A stretch of 64,000 bases of DNA from Candidatus Thioglobus autotrophicus (GTDB lineage Bacteria; Pseudomonadota; Gammaproteobacteria; PS1; Pseudothioglobaceae), in assembly GCA_022448455.1 (NCBI GenBank), contig JAKUUR010000006.1:1-64000 (forward strand), written 5' to 3'. Position numbers and translations under genes: made by a program. Below, one piece after another: positions 36,792 to 44,840 of the stretch. The notes under the pieces were generated by a model. It was given only the letters and a program-made list of their open reading frames with translations. It was not told the origin of the DNA and did no database searches. Within the stretch, counting starts at the first letter, position 1; each line of letters begins with the position of its first letter.

Positions 36792-37592
36792 TTATGTTAA
36801 ATTCTCTCTAGCCAGAGTTGTACCACCCTTCCAAGACACACCGACTTGACGGTAATAGCCCTGAATTAGTTCCTCAGGTTCGAGTAAATGAAACTCCTCA
36901 ACCGGCGAGGAGAACAATTCAAGTTCAAAAGAACCTTTAAAGGTTAGACCAGTCTCGGCATCAAAACCTGACATTGTGACCACTTCATTCAAACTGTCTT
37001 TCCCATTGCATTCAATTGCAGGCATCCACCGGTTGTGAAGCATTGGTAAAGCATTGACAAATCCTGCATGATCTGACTCTGACTCAATAGTGAACTTAGC
37101 TTGAATTAGGCGATGATCATAAGCTGCCAAAGTGGCTCCAAAAACACCTCCAGGTGCAAGTCGAGGCCCAGCTTTTCCTACAGTAGTTGACCTTGTTAAA
37201 TGAATGGAACCAATTTTTTTCGGATAACCCTGAAATTGACCACGAGCGGCTGAAAAATCCTTATCTACCCAAATATATATACAACGTGAGTAGGTTTTTC
37301 CTTGATATTTACATCGAACAACAAAAAACACCTCTTTATATTGAGCACGTACAGGATCTAATAATTCGTTAAAGTTATCACTACAGCTTTGCCAATCTGC
37401 CCAAATAACAGCAACAGCTCCAGGATCTTCATCAGCCAACTCAATTCCATCAGGCAAGAGCTCAGCTACACGTTCAGGATTAGTTCGATACTCTAACGTT
37501 AACAAGTCTCCCGAGTAGTGCCAAGGCACATTAGGAATTAATGACGAATTACCAGTGTGAGTTCTGGGAAAGAGAAAACCTTTTACAGACAT
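36792..37592 (-). CDS. Acetoacetate decarboxylase-family protein
   Basis: This 266-residue protein of the ADC fold shows the active-site stretch FQGYPKKIGSIHL (about 117-129), in which the two adjacent Lys match the Schiff-base Lys pair of acetoacetate decarboxylase, and the family segment NPERVAELLPDGIEL. ADC-family members also include decarboxylases, hydratases and aldolases of aromatic or polyketide breakdown products. A role on a ring-cleavage product is plausible here, but the substrate is not evident. It is cotranscribed with marR and divergent from the FAH-P450 operon. Confidence 0.85.
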   Translation of the reverse strand: MSVKGFLFPRTHTGNSSLIPNVPWHYSGDLLTLEYRTNPERVAELLPDGIELADEDPGAVAVIWADWQSCSDNFNELLDPVRAQYKEVFFVVRCKYQGKTYSRCIYIWVDKDFSAARGQFQGYPKKIGSIHLTRSTTVGKAGPRLAPGGVFGATLAAYDHRLIQAKFTIESESDHAGFVNALPMLHNRWMPAIECNGKDSLNEVVTMSGFDAETGLTFKGSFELELFSSPVEEFHLLEPEELIQGYYRQVGVSWKGGTTLARENLT

Positions 37593-37630
37593 TTATATAG
37601 CAATTACAATTAATAATAAACCAATGATAC

Positions 37631-37646
37631 CATTCGGGAACGAATG
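37631..37646. promoter_or_regulatory. Operator-like palindrome O1 (TTCG-N4-CGAA)
   Basis: CATTCG and CGAATG are perfect arms around GGAA. It lies 39 bases before the ADC/marR start, in the divergent promoter region. The TTCG/CGAA arms and 4-base centre match the palindromes at 44063 and 49572. Confidence 0.6.
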
Positions 37647-37690
37647 AAATTATCAAAATTTAAATATATAGCTTTGAAATTAAGTCATAA

Positions 37691-37719
37691 TTCATAAATC
37701 ATCGTATATAATATATAAT
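37691..37719 (+). promoter_or_regulatory. Promoter of the FAH-P450-GS-ALDH-ferredoxin operon
   Basis: TTCATA (37691-37696) and TATAAT (37714-37719) are 17 bases apart. A second TATAAT overlaps at 37707-37712. The predicted start, about 37726, falls inside the imperfect operator at 37722-37737. Confidence 0.55.
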
Positions 37720-37721
37720 CA

Positions 37722-37737
37722 TTCGTACCCAAACGAA
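37722..37737. promoter_or_regulatory. Imperfect operator O2 next to the plus-strand promoter
   Basis: TTCG (37722-37725) and CGAA (37734-37737) flank 8 bases rather than 4. It directly follows the -10 box, as the perfect palindromes do at the other two promoters. It is weaker evidence than those. Confidence 0.4.
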
Positions 37738-37752
37738 ATACAGGAATAAAGC

Positions 37753-38643
37753 ATGCCAACCAAAGAATATCGGAAAATACTATTAAATGGACTCTCGATC
37801 CAAGTTACTGTAGAGGGAGATGAGCTGGTTACTGAAGATGGAAATAGTGTTGGCATCGAAGAAGCGCAACATCTCCCACCAACTCAACCGTCGAAGATTA
37901 TATGTGTACATTTAAACTATGAAAGTCGCGTTAAGGAATATATAACAAAGCTACCACTGGCTCCAACATATTTTCATAAACCTATCACTGCACTTAATAG
38001 CCATAAAGGCGATGTTGTAAGACCTGAACGCTGCAAATGGCTAAACTATGAAGGCGAGATTGCCATAGTTATTGGTCGAAATTGTCGTGATATAAGCCCT
38101 GCTGAGGCGGGAGAATACATTGCAGGTTATACGATAGCTAATGATTACGGTTTGCATGATTTTAGAGATACAGATGCAGGCTCAATGCTGAGGGTTAAGG
38201 GTTCAGATACGCTTTGCCCAGTAGGACCAGGTTTAGTTACTGGTTGGGATTTTCATAACAAAGGAATCCGCACAATTGTTAATGGGAAAGTTATGCAAGA
38301 TGCCAACACTAGCGAGATGGAGTGGGATATGAACTATCTTGTCGCTGATATAGCCCGCAATATTACTTTAGCACCAGGAGACCTGCTACTCTCAGGCACA
38401 CCTGCAAACAGTCGCCCTGTTCAACCAGGTGATGTTGTTGAAGTTGAGGTAGAAGGTTTGGGCATGTTATCCAATACAATCGTTAATGGTGCACCTATTC
38501 GTGATGATGTTGGTGCACAACCTTCTAGCTCTGAAGAGGTTGTATCTACTGCTATGGGTGGTGATTGGGAATTTCGTGGCCAAAGAGCAGCAGGCGGACA
38601 AGGTGCGAAACATTATAAATCCGCTGTAGAAACCAAAAAGTAG
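37753..38643 (+). CDS. Fumarylacetoacetate hydrolase-family enzyme (HpaG-like decarboxylase/isomerase)
   Basis: This 296-residue FAH-fold protein has family motifs KIICVHLNYESRVKEY, PTYFHKPITAL, the metal-binding YEGEIAIVIGR (about 96-106, two Glu in ExE) and GYTIANDYGLHDFRD, with LLLSGTPANSRPVQPGDVVEVEVEGLG near 215-241. It resembles 2-hydroxyhepta-2,4-diene-1,7-dioate isomerase/5-oxopent-3-ene-1,2,5-tricarboxylate decarboxylase of homoprotocatechuate catabolism. The C-terminal 45 residues are a hydrophilic extension. It is the first gene of the plus-strand operon. Confidence 0.85.
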   Translation: MPTKEYRKILLNGLSIQVTVEGDELVTEDGNSVGIEEAQHLPPTQPSKIICVHLNYESRVKEYITKLPLAPTYFHKPITALNSHKGDVVRPERCKWLNYEGEIAIVIGRNCRDISPAEAGEYIAGYTIANDYGLHDFRDTDAGSMLRVKGSDTLCPVGPGLVTGWDFHNKGIRTIVNGKVMQDANTSEMEWDMNYLVADIARNITLAPGDLLLSGTPANSRPVQPGDVVEVEVEGLGMLSNTIVNGAPIRDDVGAQPSSSEEVVSTAMGGDWEFRGQRAAGGQGAKHYKSAVETKK

Positions 38644-38669
38644 TTGAATATTATCTCTCGGAAAAAACA

Positions 38670-39947
38670 ATGATCAAAACAGTTAGTCCAAATAACAATG
38701 ACGATATCAATGCAGATATTACTAGTCACGATACTTTTGAAAAAGGCTTTCCACATAAGGCATTTAAACGGATGCGTGATGAAGACCCCTGTGCTTGGAT
38801 AGATGAGACCGATGGTGGAAGCGGTTTCTGGTCAGTTACCAGATATAAGGATATTAAAGAGGTTAACGGTTTACCCAAAATTTTTAGCTCAGCTCAAGGA
38901 ATTCGTCTAGAAGAGCAATCGAAAGAAGAATTCGAAGCTCGCAAGACATTCCAAGAAACTGACCCACCAGTCCATACCCGTCAGCGAATGATGTTCCATC
39001 GTGGATTTACACGTAAACTAATTTCAACCTATGAACCAATGATTCGTGATATTTGTAACGATATTATTAATGAAGCAGTTGACTTGGGTGAAGTCGATGC
39101 CACTAAGGAGATTGCTAGAAAATTACCAATGAGAATGTTGGGTCGAGTTGTTGGCACTCCAGATGAGGATGCAGAGTGGCTAGTTTCAAGAGGTGACTCA
39201 ATGATTGCTAACAGTGACCCAGATTTTACAGACTATGTTATTGACAAGGTTGATACAGATGAATATCGATTTTTGCCTTTTCGCTCTCCTGCTGGCAAGG
39301 AAATTTATGATTATGGAGAAAAACAAAAGAGACTTCGTGAAGATCATGATATGGGTGATGTGATGTCAATGTTATTGCAACCAAACAAGCAGGGCGACAA
39401 AATATCAGACCTTGAATTTAAAAACTTCTTTGCGCTCATGGTGGCTGCAGGAAATGATACAACCCGATATTCGATGGCATTTTCAATGCATGCTATAGCC
39501 AATAATCCGTATATTTTTGACTGCCTAAAATCCGCACCTGATGATGCCCCAGTTTGGGCTAGTGCTACTGAAGAGTTTATCAGATGGGCTTCACCAACTA
39601 TGCACTTTAGACGCACTGCAACGGAGGATTATAAACTTCATGGGAAGCAAATCAGAGAGGGAGACAAAGTCGTTATTTGGTTTACTTCAGGAAATTACGA
39701 TGAGCGCAAGTTTTCCAACCCATTCAGTCTTATTTTAGAGAGAGAAAATAATCAACATATCGCTTTTGGTCAAGGCGGCCCTCATGCATGCTTGGGTATG
39801 TGGCTTGCAAGATTAGAAGTTCGTGTGGCTATGCAGGAGCTACTTAAAAGAGTTTCGAAAATTGAACAAATCGGTCCAGAAAAATACTTGCGCTCTAATT
39901 TTATTCGTGGGATAAAAAACTTGCCTGTTAAGTTAACATCAGCATAA
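38670..39947 (+). CDS. Cytochrome P450 monooxygenase
   Basis: This 425-residue soluble bacterial P450 has the I-helix oxygen-binding motif MVAAGNDTTRYSMAFSM (about 250-266), the ExxR pair in EEFIRWASPTMHFRRTA and the heme-thiolate loop IAFGQGGPHACLGMWLARLE near residue 370. The extra residue in the heme loop (FGxGGxHxCxG) is seen in the CYP124/CYP125-like group. It hydroxylates a substrate using electrons from a ferredoxin. The [2Fe-2S] ferredoxin gene at 42766 in the same operon is the obvious donor. It lies 26 bases after the FAH gene. The substrate is unknown; an aromatic or terpenoid ring is possible. Confidence 0.92.
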   Translation: MIKTVSPNNNDDINADITSHDTFEKGFPHKAFKRMRDEDPCAWIDETDGGSGFWSVTRYKDIKEVNGLPKIFSSAQGIRLEEQSKEEFEARKTFQETDPPVHTRQRMMFHRGFTRKLISTYEPMIRDICNDIINEAVDLGEVDATKEIARKLPMRMLGRVVGTPDEDAEWLVSRGDSMIANSDPDFTDYVIDKVDTDEYRFLPFRSPAGKEIYDYGEKQKRLREDHDMGDVMSMLLQPNKQGDKISDLEFKNFFALMVAAGNDTTRYSMAFSMHAIANNPYIFDCLKSAPDDAPVWASATEEFIRWASPTMHFRRTATEDYKLHGKQIREGDKVVIWFTSGNYDERKFSNPFSLILERENNQHIAFGQGGPHACLGMWLARLEVRVAMQELLKRVSKIEQIGPEKYLRSNFIRGIKNLPVKLTSA

Positions 39948-39979
39948 TATGGTACTGAATAATTAAGTAAAGGAGAAAA

Positions 39980-41266
39980 ATGAAAGATTACAGAAGAGTT
40001 CGAGTGCTTTTCTCAGATCACTTGGGCTTAGCAAGAGGAAAATATCAACCTATAAATACTGCAGCTGGTGGTGAGGCAAGATTTTGTATTAGCCTTTACG
40101 GCCTTACTTATGATAAGCAGTTATTACCGGTACCAGGTAGCGGCTTACTTGATGGCTTGCCTGATATGGTTGCTAAATACAAAGAAGAAGACATTCGCCC
40201 TTCCTGGGAGGCTGACACGGGTGTGGTCATTCCTGATATTGAATTTAAAGGAAAGCCTTTGGCATATTATGGACGTAATGTTTTAAAAAAGACAATAGCC
40301 CAATTTGAAGAAATTGGTTTAACGCCATATGTTGGAATAGAATTAGAAGCCTATGTTTTCCAAAAAGATAGATACGGCAAGTGGGTTCCGTACGACACTC
40401 CAGGAGCCTACGTCTACGGTACTGGTTCAACGGTTGATCCTGCGGGTCTGATTGATGAGGTTTGGGAACAAGCTGAAGCTTGCAGTATTGAGCTAGAATC
40501 ATTCCATTCAGAGTTTGATTCACCGCAATTTGAATTGACTCTAAAGTACGACAAGGCTTTGGAAGCGGTTGATCAGACATTCCTATTTAAAACAATGGCA
40601 AAAGAGATTTTTGAACAGAATGGTTACTTATTAAGTTTTATGCCAAAACCTTTATCGAAAACCGGTGGAAGTGGAATGCACGTCAATTTTAGTTTCAATG
40701 ACAAAAAAGGCAATAATGCCATTTATGATAAGTCTGCCAAAGATGGCTTGTCTGATATTGCAAAAAAATCGATTTCTGGTCTTATACAGCACCATGAAGG
40801 TATGTCAGCTTTACTTGCGCCAACAGTTAATTCTTATCGAAGATTGTTGCCTGCAAATCTTTCAGGATATTGGGCAAATTGGGGATACGACCATCGAGGA
40901 GTGACAACTAGAATACCTGAAGAACGTGGTGCAGGTACAAGAATTGAATTTAGAATGGCTGATTGCGCTGCAAATCCATATACTGCAGTTGCAACAGTTC
41001 TGCAAGCTGCTAAGTTGGGTATAGAGAATGACTATGAATTGCCTGACGCAGAAACTCTAGACTGCCTTGAATCTCAAAGCACAGATAGACATGTTCCAGA
41101 TAACTTGGCTCTTGCCTTGGAGGCTTTAAATGCCGATAAAGATTTATGTCAAGCGGTAGGCCAAGAGCTGGTAGATAATCATACCGCTATCAAGGAGCAA
41201 GAGTGGCAAGACTATGCTTCTCATACAACAGATTGGGAATTTGATCAATACTTGAAATATATATAG
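39980..41266 (+). CDS. Glutamine synthetase-like ligase (gamma-glutamylamide synthetase type)
   Basis: This 428-residue protein shows glutamine-synthetase fold motifs: VGIELEAYVFQ (metal-binding Glu), ESFHSEFDSPQFELTLKYDKALEAVDQTFLFK, GSGMHVNFSF and NSYRRLLPANLSGYWANWGYDHRGVTTRIPEERGAGTRIEFRMADCAANPY. These are shared with PuuA, IpuC and AtdA1-type enzymes that ligate glutamate to an amine rather than ammonia. The N-terminus is short. An AAGGAG lies 7 bases before the ATG. Its operon includes P450, ALDH and ferredoxin genes, and a class I amidotransferase is encoded at 44.1 kb. I infer gamma-glutamylation of an amine substrate, by analogy to aniline AtdA1. The amine is not identified. Confidence 0.82.
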   Translation: MKDYRRVRVLFSDHLGLARGKYQPINTAAGGEARFCISLYGLTYDKQLLPVPGSGLLDGLPDMVAKYKEEDIRPSWEADTGVVIPDIEFKGKPLAYYGRNVLKKTIAQFEEIGLTPYVGIELEAYVFQKDRYGKWVPYDTPGAYVYGTGSTVDPAGLIDEVWEQAEACSIELESFHSEFDSPQFELTLKYDKALEAVDQTFLFKTMAKEIFEQNGYLLSFMPKPLSKTGGSGMHVNFSFNDKKGNNAIYDKSAKDGLSDIAKKSISGLIQHHEGMSALLAPTVNSYRRLLPANLSGYWANWGYDHRGVTTRIPEERGAGTRIEFRMADCAANPYTAVATVLQAAKLGIENDYELPDAETLDCLESQSTDRHVPDNLALALEALNADKDLCQAVGQELVDNHTAIKEQEWQDYASHTTDWEFDQYLKYI

Positions 41267-41275
41267 GATTGGCTA

Positions 41276-42739
41276 ATGTCGAATAGAATTTCTATAAAAG
41301 GCGTCAAGGTTTCTATGGATCACTATATTAATGGAAAGCGAGTTTCGTCCGAAAAAAAATTTACCGTCATCAATCCAAATAATCCTAGCGAGGTTCTCGC
41401 CGAAGTCTCAAGAGGTGATGAGGAAATAGCTAAACTCGCAGTTTCTGCTGCCCGAGAAGGGTTTAATGTTTGGTCAGAAATGAGCGTTGATGGGCGTGCA
41501 TCGATTATGCACAGGCTAGCCGATCTCATCGAGTCTAATGTCGACGATATTTCCCTTATTGAGTGCTTAGATATGGGTATGCGCCATGAAAGTCTAAGAA
41601 ACCGTGTCATTCCAAGGGGCGCTAGAAATTTTCGTTCATATGCAGATATAGCAAAAGAATATAAACCAAGAAAATGGCATTCAAATACTACAAAGAATGA
41701 AATTCAACGTATGCCTAGCGGGATTAGTGTCATTATTACTCCCTGGAATGCTCCATTTATGTTGTCTACATGGAAATGTGCGCCTGCCCTCGCTGCAGGC
41801 AATAGTGTGATTTTGAAGCCAGCTGAATGGTCGCCATTGTCAGCATCATTGCTGGGTGATTTGATTGATGAAGCGGGTTTTCCAGCTGGAGTCTTTAATA
41901 TTGTTCAGGGTATTGGTGAAGAAGTTGGAGCGATACTAGTATCAGACCCAAATGTGAATCGTGTTTCATTTACCGGTTCCCCTGAGGCGGCGCGCCATAT
42001 TGGTAAATCAGCTGCTGAAAATATCACTCCATTCACTGGTGAGTTGGGTGGAAAAAGTCCATTAATCATCTTTCCAGATGTAGATCTAGAAGTGGCTGTT
42101 GCAAAGGCGGTAGGTCAGTTTGATGACTCTGGTCAGATTTGTCTTGCAGGAACTAGATTACTAGTGCATTCATCCATAAAAAAGGAATTTTTAAATCGCT
42201 TCTTAGAACTGACTGCCGAACAAAAACTAGGTTCAAGTTTTGATGACGAAACGGAAATCACCCCGATGATCCACCCAGATCACCTGCAAAGTGTTGCTGG
42301 TTTTGTTGACCGAGCAAGAATCAACGGAGACAAAGTACTTTGCGGTGGAAGGGTATTTAAAGATGACAAGTTATGGTACGAACCAACTTTAATCGAACCT
42401 GTTTCTAATCAATCTGAAGTGGTTCAAAAAGAAATTTTTGGTCCAGTTTTGACACTTCAAACATTTGATACTGAGTCAGAAGCGATCGAGTTGGCAAACA
42501 GCACAGAATATGGTCTTGCCGGAATGCTCTATACCAAGAATCGTGGCATCGCTGAACGAGTTGGGCGTGCAATTCGCGCTGGTACGGTTTGGGTCAACTG
42601 TTTTCTTATTCGTGACTTGACAGCACCATTCGGAGGTTTTGGTTTAAGTGGCATTGGACGAGAAGGTGGTGATTATGGAATTGATTTTCATAGTGACTTA
42701 AAAACCTTTCAAATACTTGATGATTCTTTATCTGAATAG
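41276..42739 (+). CDS. Aldehyde dehydrogenase (HpaE-like)
   Basis: This 487-residue NAD(P)-dependent aldehyde dehydrogenase shows the cofactor segment ITPWNAPFMLSTWKCAPALAAGNSVILKPAEWSPLSA. FTGSPEAARHIG and the catalytic Glu region TPFTGELGGKSP precede the catalytic Cys in DDSGQICLAG (about 296). The C-terminal LTAPFGGFGLSGIGREGGDYGIDF resembles HpaE, 5-carboxymethyl-2-hydroxymuconic-semialdehyde dehydrogenase. In the proposed scheme it would oxidise the semialdehyde made by the HpaD-like dioxygenase at 43113. AGGA precedes the start by 7 bases. Confidence 0.9.
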   Translation: MSNRISIKGVKVSMDHYINGKRVSSEKKFTVINPNNPSEVLAEVSRGDEEIAKLAVSAAREGFNVWSEMSVDGRASIMHRLADLIESNVDDISLIECLDMGMRHESLRNRVIPRGARNFRSYADIAKEYKPRKWHSNTTKNEIQRMPSGISVIITPWNAPFMLSTWKCAPALAAGNSVILKPAEWSPLSASLLGDLIDEAGFPAGVFNIVQGIGEEVGAILVSDPNVNRVSFTGSPEAARHIGKSAAENITPFTGELGGKSPLIIFPDVDLEVAVAKAVGQFDDSGQICLAGTRLLVHSSIKKEFLNRFLELTAEQKLGSSFDDETEITPMIHPDHLQSVAGFVDRARINGDKVLCGGRVFKDDKLWYEPTLIEPVSNQSEVVQKEIFGPVLTLQTFDTESEAIELANSTEYGLAGMLYTKNRGIAERVGRAIRAGTVWVNCFLIRDLTAPFGGFGLSGIGREGGDYGIDFHSDLKTFQILDDSLSE

Positions 42740-42765
42740 TATTTATATTTTTTAGGATGAGGTAA

Positions 42766-43095
42766 ATGGCAATCGTTAAATACATTTTAGAAGATGGCTC
42801 TGAAGTCTTGATTGAAGCAAATGTAGGGCAAAATTTAATGCAATTAGCCCTTGATAATAATCTTGATGGTATTGAGGGTGCGTGCGGTGGCTCCTGTATG
42901 TGTGGCACTTGCCATGTTGTGATTGAATCTGTGAAAGGAGAGCAGCTTGAGGAGAGATCAGAAATGGAAACAATAATAATAGAAATGGAAATCGATGAGC
43001 TTGCTCCTACTAATAGTCGCTTGGGATGTCAGATTACTATACAAGAAGGGATGGAGTCAATCACGGCACGTATTGCCAATCTCAGTAATTTCTAA
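42766..43095 (+). CDS. Adrenodoxin/putidaredoxin-type [2Fe-2S] ferredoxin
   Basis: This 109-residue ferredoxin of the P450-partner type has cluster ligands in EGACGGSCMCGTCHVVIE (Cx5Cx2C, about 40-48, with one extra non-standard Cys between the first two) and the fourth in SRLGCQIT (about 86). ERSEMETII resembles the acidic helix that docks P450 and reductase. It closes the FAH-P450-GS-ALDH operon. No dedicated ferredoxin reductase is encoded in the island. Confidence 0.92.
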   Translation: MAIVKYILEDGSEVLIEANVGQNLMQLALDNNLDGIEGACGGSCMCGTCHVVIESVKGEQLEERSEMETIIIEMEIDELAPTNSRLGCQITIQEGMESITARIANLSNF

Positions 43096-43112
43096 TATAT
43101 CTGGCGTAATAT

Positions 43113-43985
43113 TTAAGTCCAGCCCTCAACAGGTTGGTCAAACCAAAGATGAACTTGTCCCGTTCCTGTAGCATTTTCATAATCGCCAAACTGGCGACCT
43201 TTGGCTCGACAATTCATTCCACCAATCGCTTCTGCCATGATTATGTAATGACCAAATTTACCCTCTGGAGCGTATTTATTAAATTCATCCATTCCCTCAA
43301 ATACAGAGCGATGGTCGCCTTTTTTTAACCAAGAAATTCGTTTCTCATCGGCTTTCCTTGCCTCCGCTGTAATGATGTGAATGGGGTCAGAAGCTTCGTG
43401 TTTCTCGAGTTCATCAAGTGGCCAAAATCTATGACTTAATCCTCCGCTAGCTAATAGCACTACACGCTTATCAGATTGCTCTATGGCTTCTTTCAAGCCC
43501 CTACCAACCTTCATAAAATGCTCTTTCTTAGCAGTACCACAAATACTCATAGAAAGCCATTGTTCATTACCTTGGAGATACTCAAGCAAATTAACAGTTG
43601 GATAATGTATTGGTAGGTGTTCATTATCATTGGCAGAGCAACGCACGCCATTTTCGTTGACACGTTCTACAATATTATTTGCTAATTCAGGGTTGCCAGT
43701 TATATCGAATGGAATGCTGTTCATTGTCCGAGGTAACTCCTCCGATGTATAAAAACCTCGACGCCTTTGATGACTGGTGACAATGAATTCAACGATTGTA
43801 AACCAATGAGTGTCAATAACAATAACAACATCGGGCTTGAGTGGCTCTAAGATTTCACGTTTTATGTCTTGTAAACCCGTCACTAACGAGATTTCTTTGC
43901 CATCATTTAGAGCATAACGTTGCTCTTTAGTCATCATGATTGTCGGTACATGAGATACCAATCCAACCCCTACTATTTCACCCAA
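43113..43985 (-). CDS. Class III extradiol ring-cleavage dioxygenase (HpaD-like)
   Basis: This 290-residue LigB-superfamily enzyme shows iron ligands consistent with His12 (LVSHVPT), His60 (VIDTHWF) and a Glu in HYIIMAEAIGG near the C-terminus. RGFYTSEELPRTMN, LASGGLSHRFWPLDEL and GTGQVHLWF align by eye with 3,4-dihydroxyphenylacetate 2,3-dioxygenase HpaD of E. coli C. It should open a catechol-type ring meta to the hydroxyls. It is transcribed from its own promoter with a 14-base operator palindrome, and converges on the ferredoxin gene 17 bases away. Confidence 0.88.
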   Translation of the reverse strand: MGEIVGVGLVSHVPTIMMTKEQRYALNDGKEISLVTGLQDIKREILEPLKPDVVIVIDTHWFTIVEFIVTSHQRRRGFYTSEELPRTMNSIPFDITGNPELANNIVERVNENGVRCSANDNEHLPIHYPTVNLLEYLQGNEQWLSMSICGTAKKEHFMKVGRGLKEAIEQSDKRVVLLASGGLSHRFWPLDELEKHEASDPIHIITAEARKADEKRISWLKKGDHRSVFEGMDEFNKYAPEGKFGHYIIMAEAIGGMNCRAKGRQFGDYENATGTGQVHLWFDQPVEGWT

Positions 43986-44062
43986 ATTTGTTCTCCAAAA
44001 AGATCAAAAAAACGTTCTATCTTTACCTGCTTATTTCAACAAAAAACAAAGAGCAAAAACTT

Positions 44063-44076
44063 GTTCGTATACGAAC
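44063..44076. promoter_or_regulatory. Perfect 14-base operator palindrome O3
   Basis: GTTCGTATACGAAC, identical to the site at 49572-49585. It begins 10 bases after the -10 box of the HpaD-like gene promoter. Confidence 0.75.
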
Positions 44077-44086
44077 GTTATCAATC

Positions 44087-44115
44087 AATATACTATAACC
44101 TCAACTCTGAGTCAA
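44087..44115 (-). promoter_or_regulatory. Promoter of the HpaD-like gene
   Basis: On the minus strand TTGACT (44110-44115) and TATATT (44087-44092) are separated by 17 bases. The perfect palindrome O3 follows immediately downstream. Confidence 0.65.
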
Positions 44116-44120
44116 GGAAA

Positions 44121-44840
44121 CTAAGAACAAAAAAACTCCATGATCCACTGAGCCCAAATACTGGAATCAGATTTACCATTTTCAATACGCAACTTAGCTT
44201 TTTCAAATTCTTTTTCGGTTAACACTTTTTTAGTGACTTCAAGAAAGTTATACATTGCGCGTTTTGGTTGTTCTGGATGTCCCTGAAGACAAGCGATATT
44301 ATTACCAATAGTGTAGGCAAAGTCTGGATAGTCTTTAGTGCTAGCAAAACTTATTGCACCTTCAGGTAGTTTAGTGACCCTCTCTTTATTAAAATGATAT
44401 AGGTCGGTAGTATCTAATTTATTCTTCATCCAAGGAAATTTTTTTTTGATTTCTAAGGGGAAGCTCCCTATCATCCAGCCTTTTTCGTTATTGCCAACAA
44501 CACCGCCAAAATACTCTGCAATGAGCTGATGACCAAAACACACTCCGACGATTGGTTTATTTTTATTGTTTGCCTGGCCTGTAAACTCAGAAAGCATTTT
44601 TATCCAATCATAATTATCGTGAACACTAACTGGGCTTCCTGTCAATAAGTAGCCATCATAACTCTCAATAATGTCAGGAAACTCGTACTCCGACACATAA
44701 AAAATATCAAATTTTGCATTGACATTTTCAGGCGCTAGTAAGTCAACAAATTTCTGACCATCAGTAACACCATTGTCATCACGCCAATGAAATTTCGGTA
44801 CAGAGTCAAGTATTGCAATTTTAATTGGCTGCTCGTTCAT
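44121..44840 (-). CDS. Class I glutamine amidotransferase-like hydrolase
   Basis: This 239-residue type 1 GATase-fold protein has the nucleophile in VGVCFGHQLIAEYFGG (Cys about 101) and the His/Glu pair in CLQGHPEQPKRAM (about 189-194). It has no synthetase domain, so it is probably a stand-alone hydrolase of gamma-glutamyl amides, as AtdA2 is in aniline breakdown and PuuD is in putrescine breakdown. It abuts the sulfatase gene with no spacing. A related protein is encoded at 57508. Confidence 0.82.
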   Translation of the reverse strand: MNEQPIKIAILDSVPKFHWRDDNGVTDGQKFVDLLAPENVNAKFDIFYVSEYEFPDIIESYDGYLLTGSPVSVHDNYDWIKMLSEFTGQANNKNKPIVGVCFGHQLIAEYFGGVVGNNEKGWMIGSFPLEIKKKFPWMKNKLDTTDLYHFNKERVTKLPEGAISFASTKDYPDFAYTIGNNIACLQGHPEQPKRAMYNFLEVTKKVLTEKEFEKAKLRIENGKSDSSIWAQWIMEFFCS

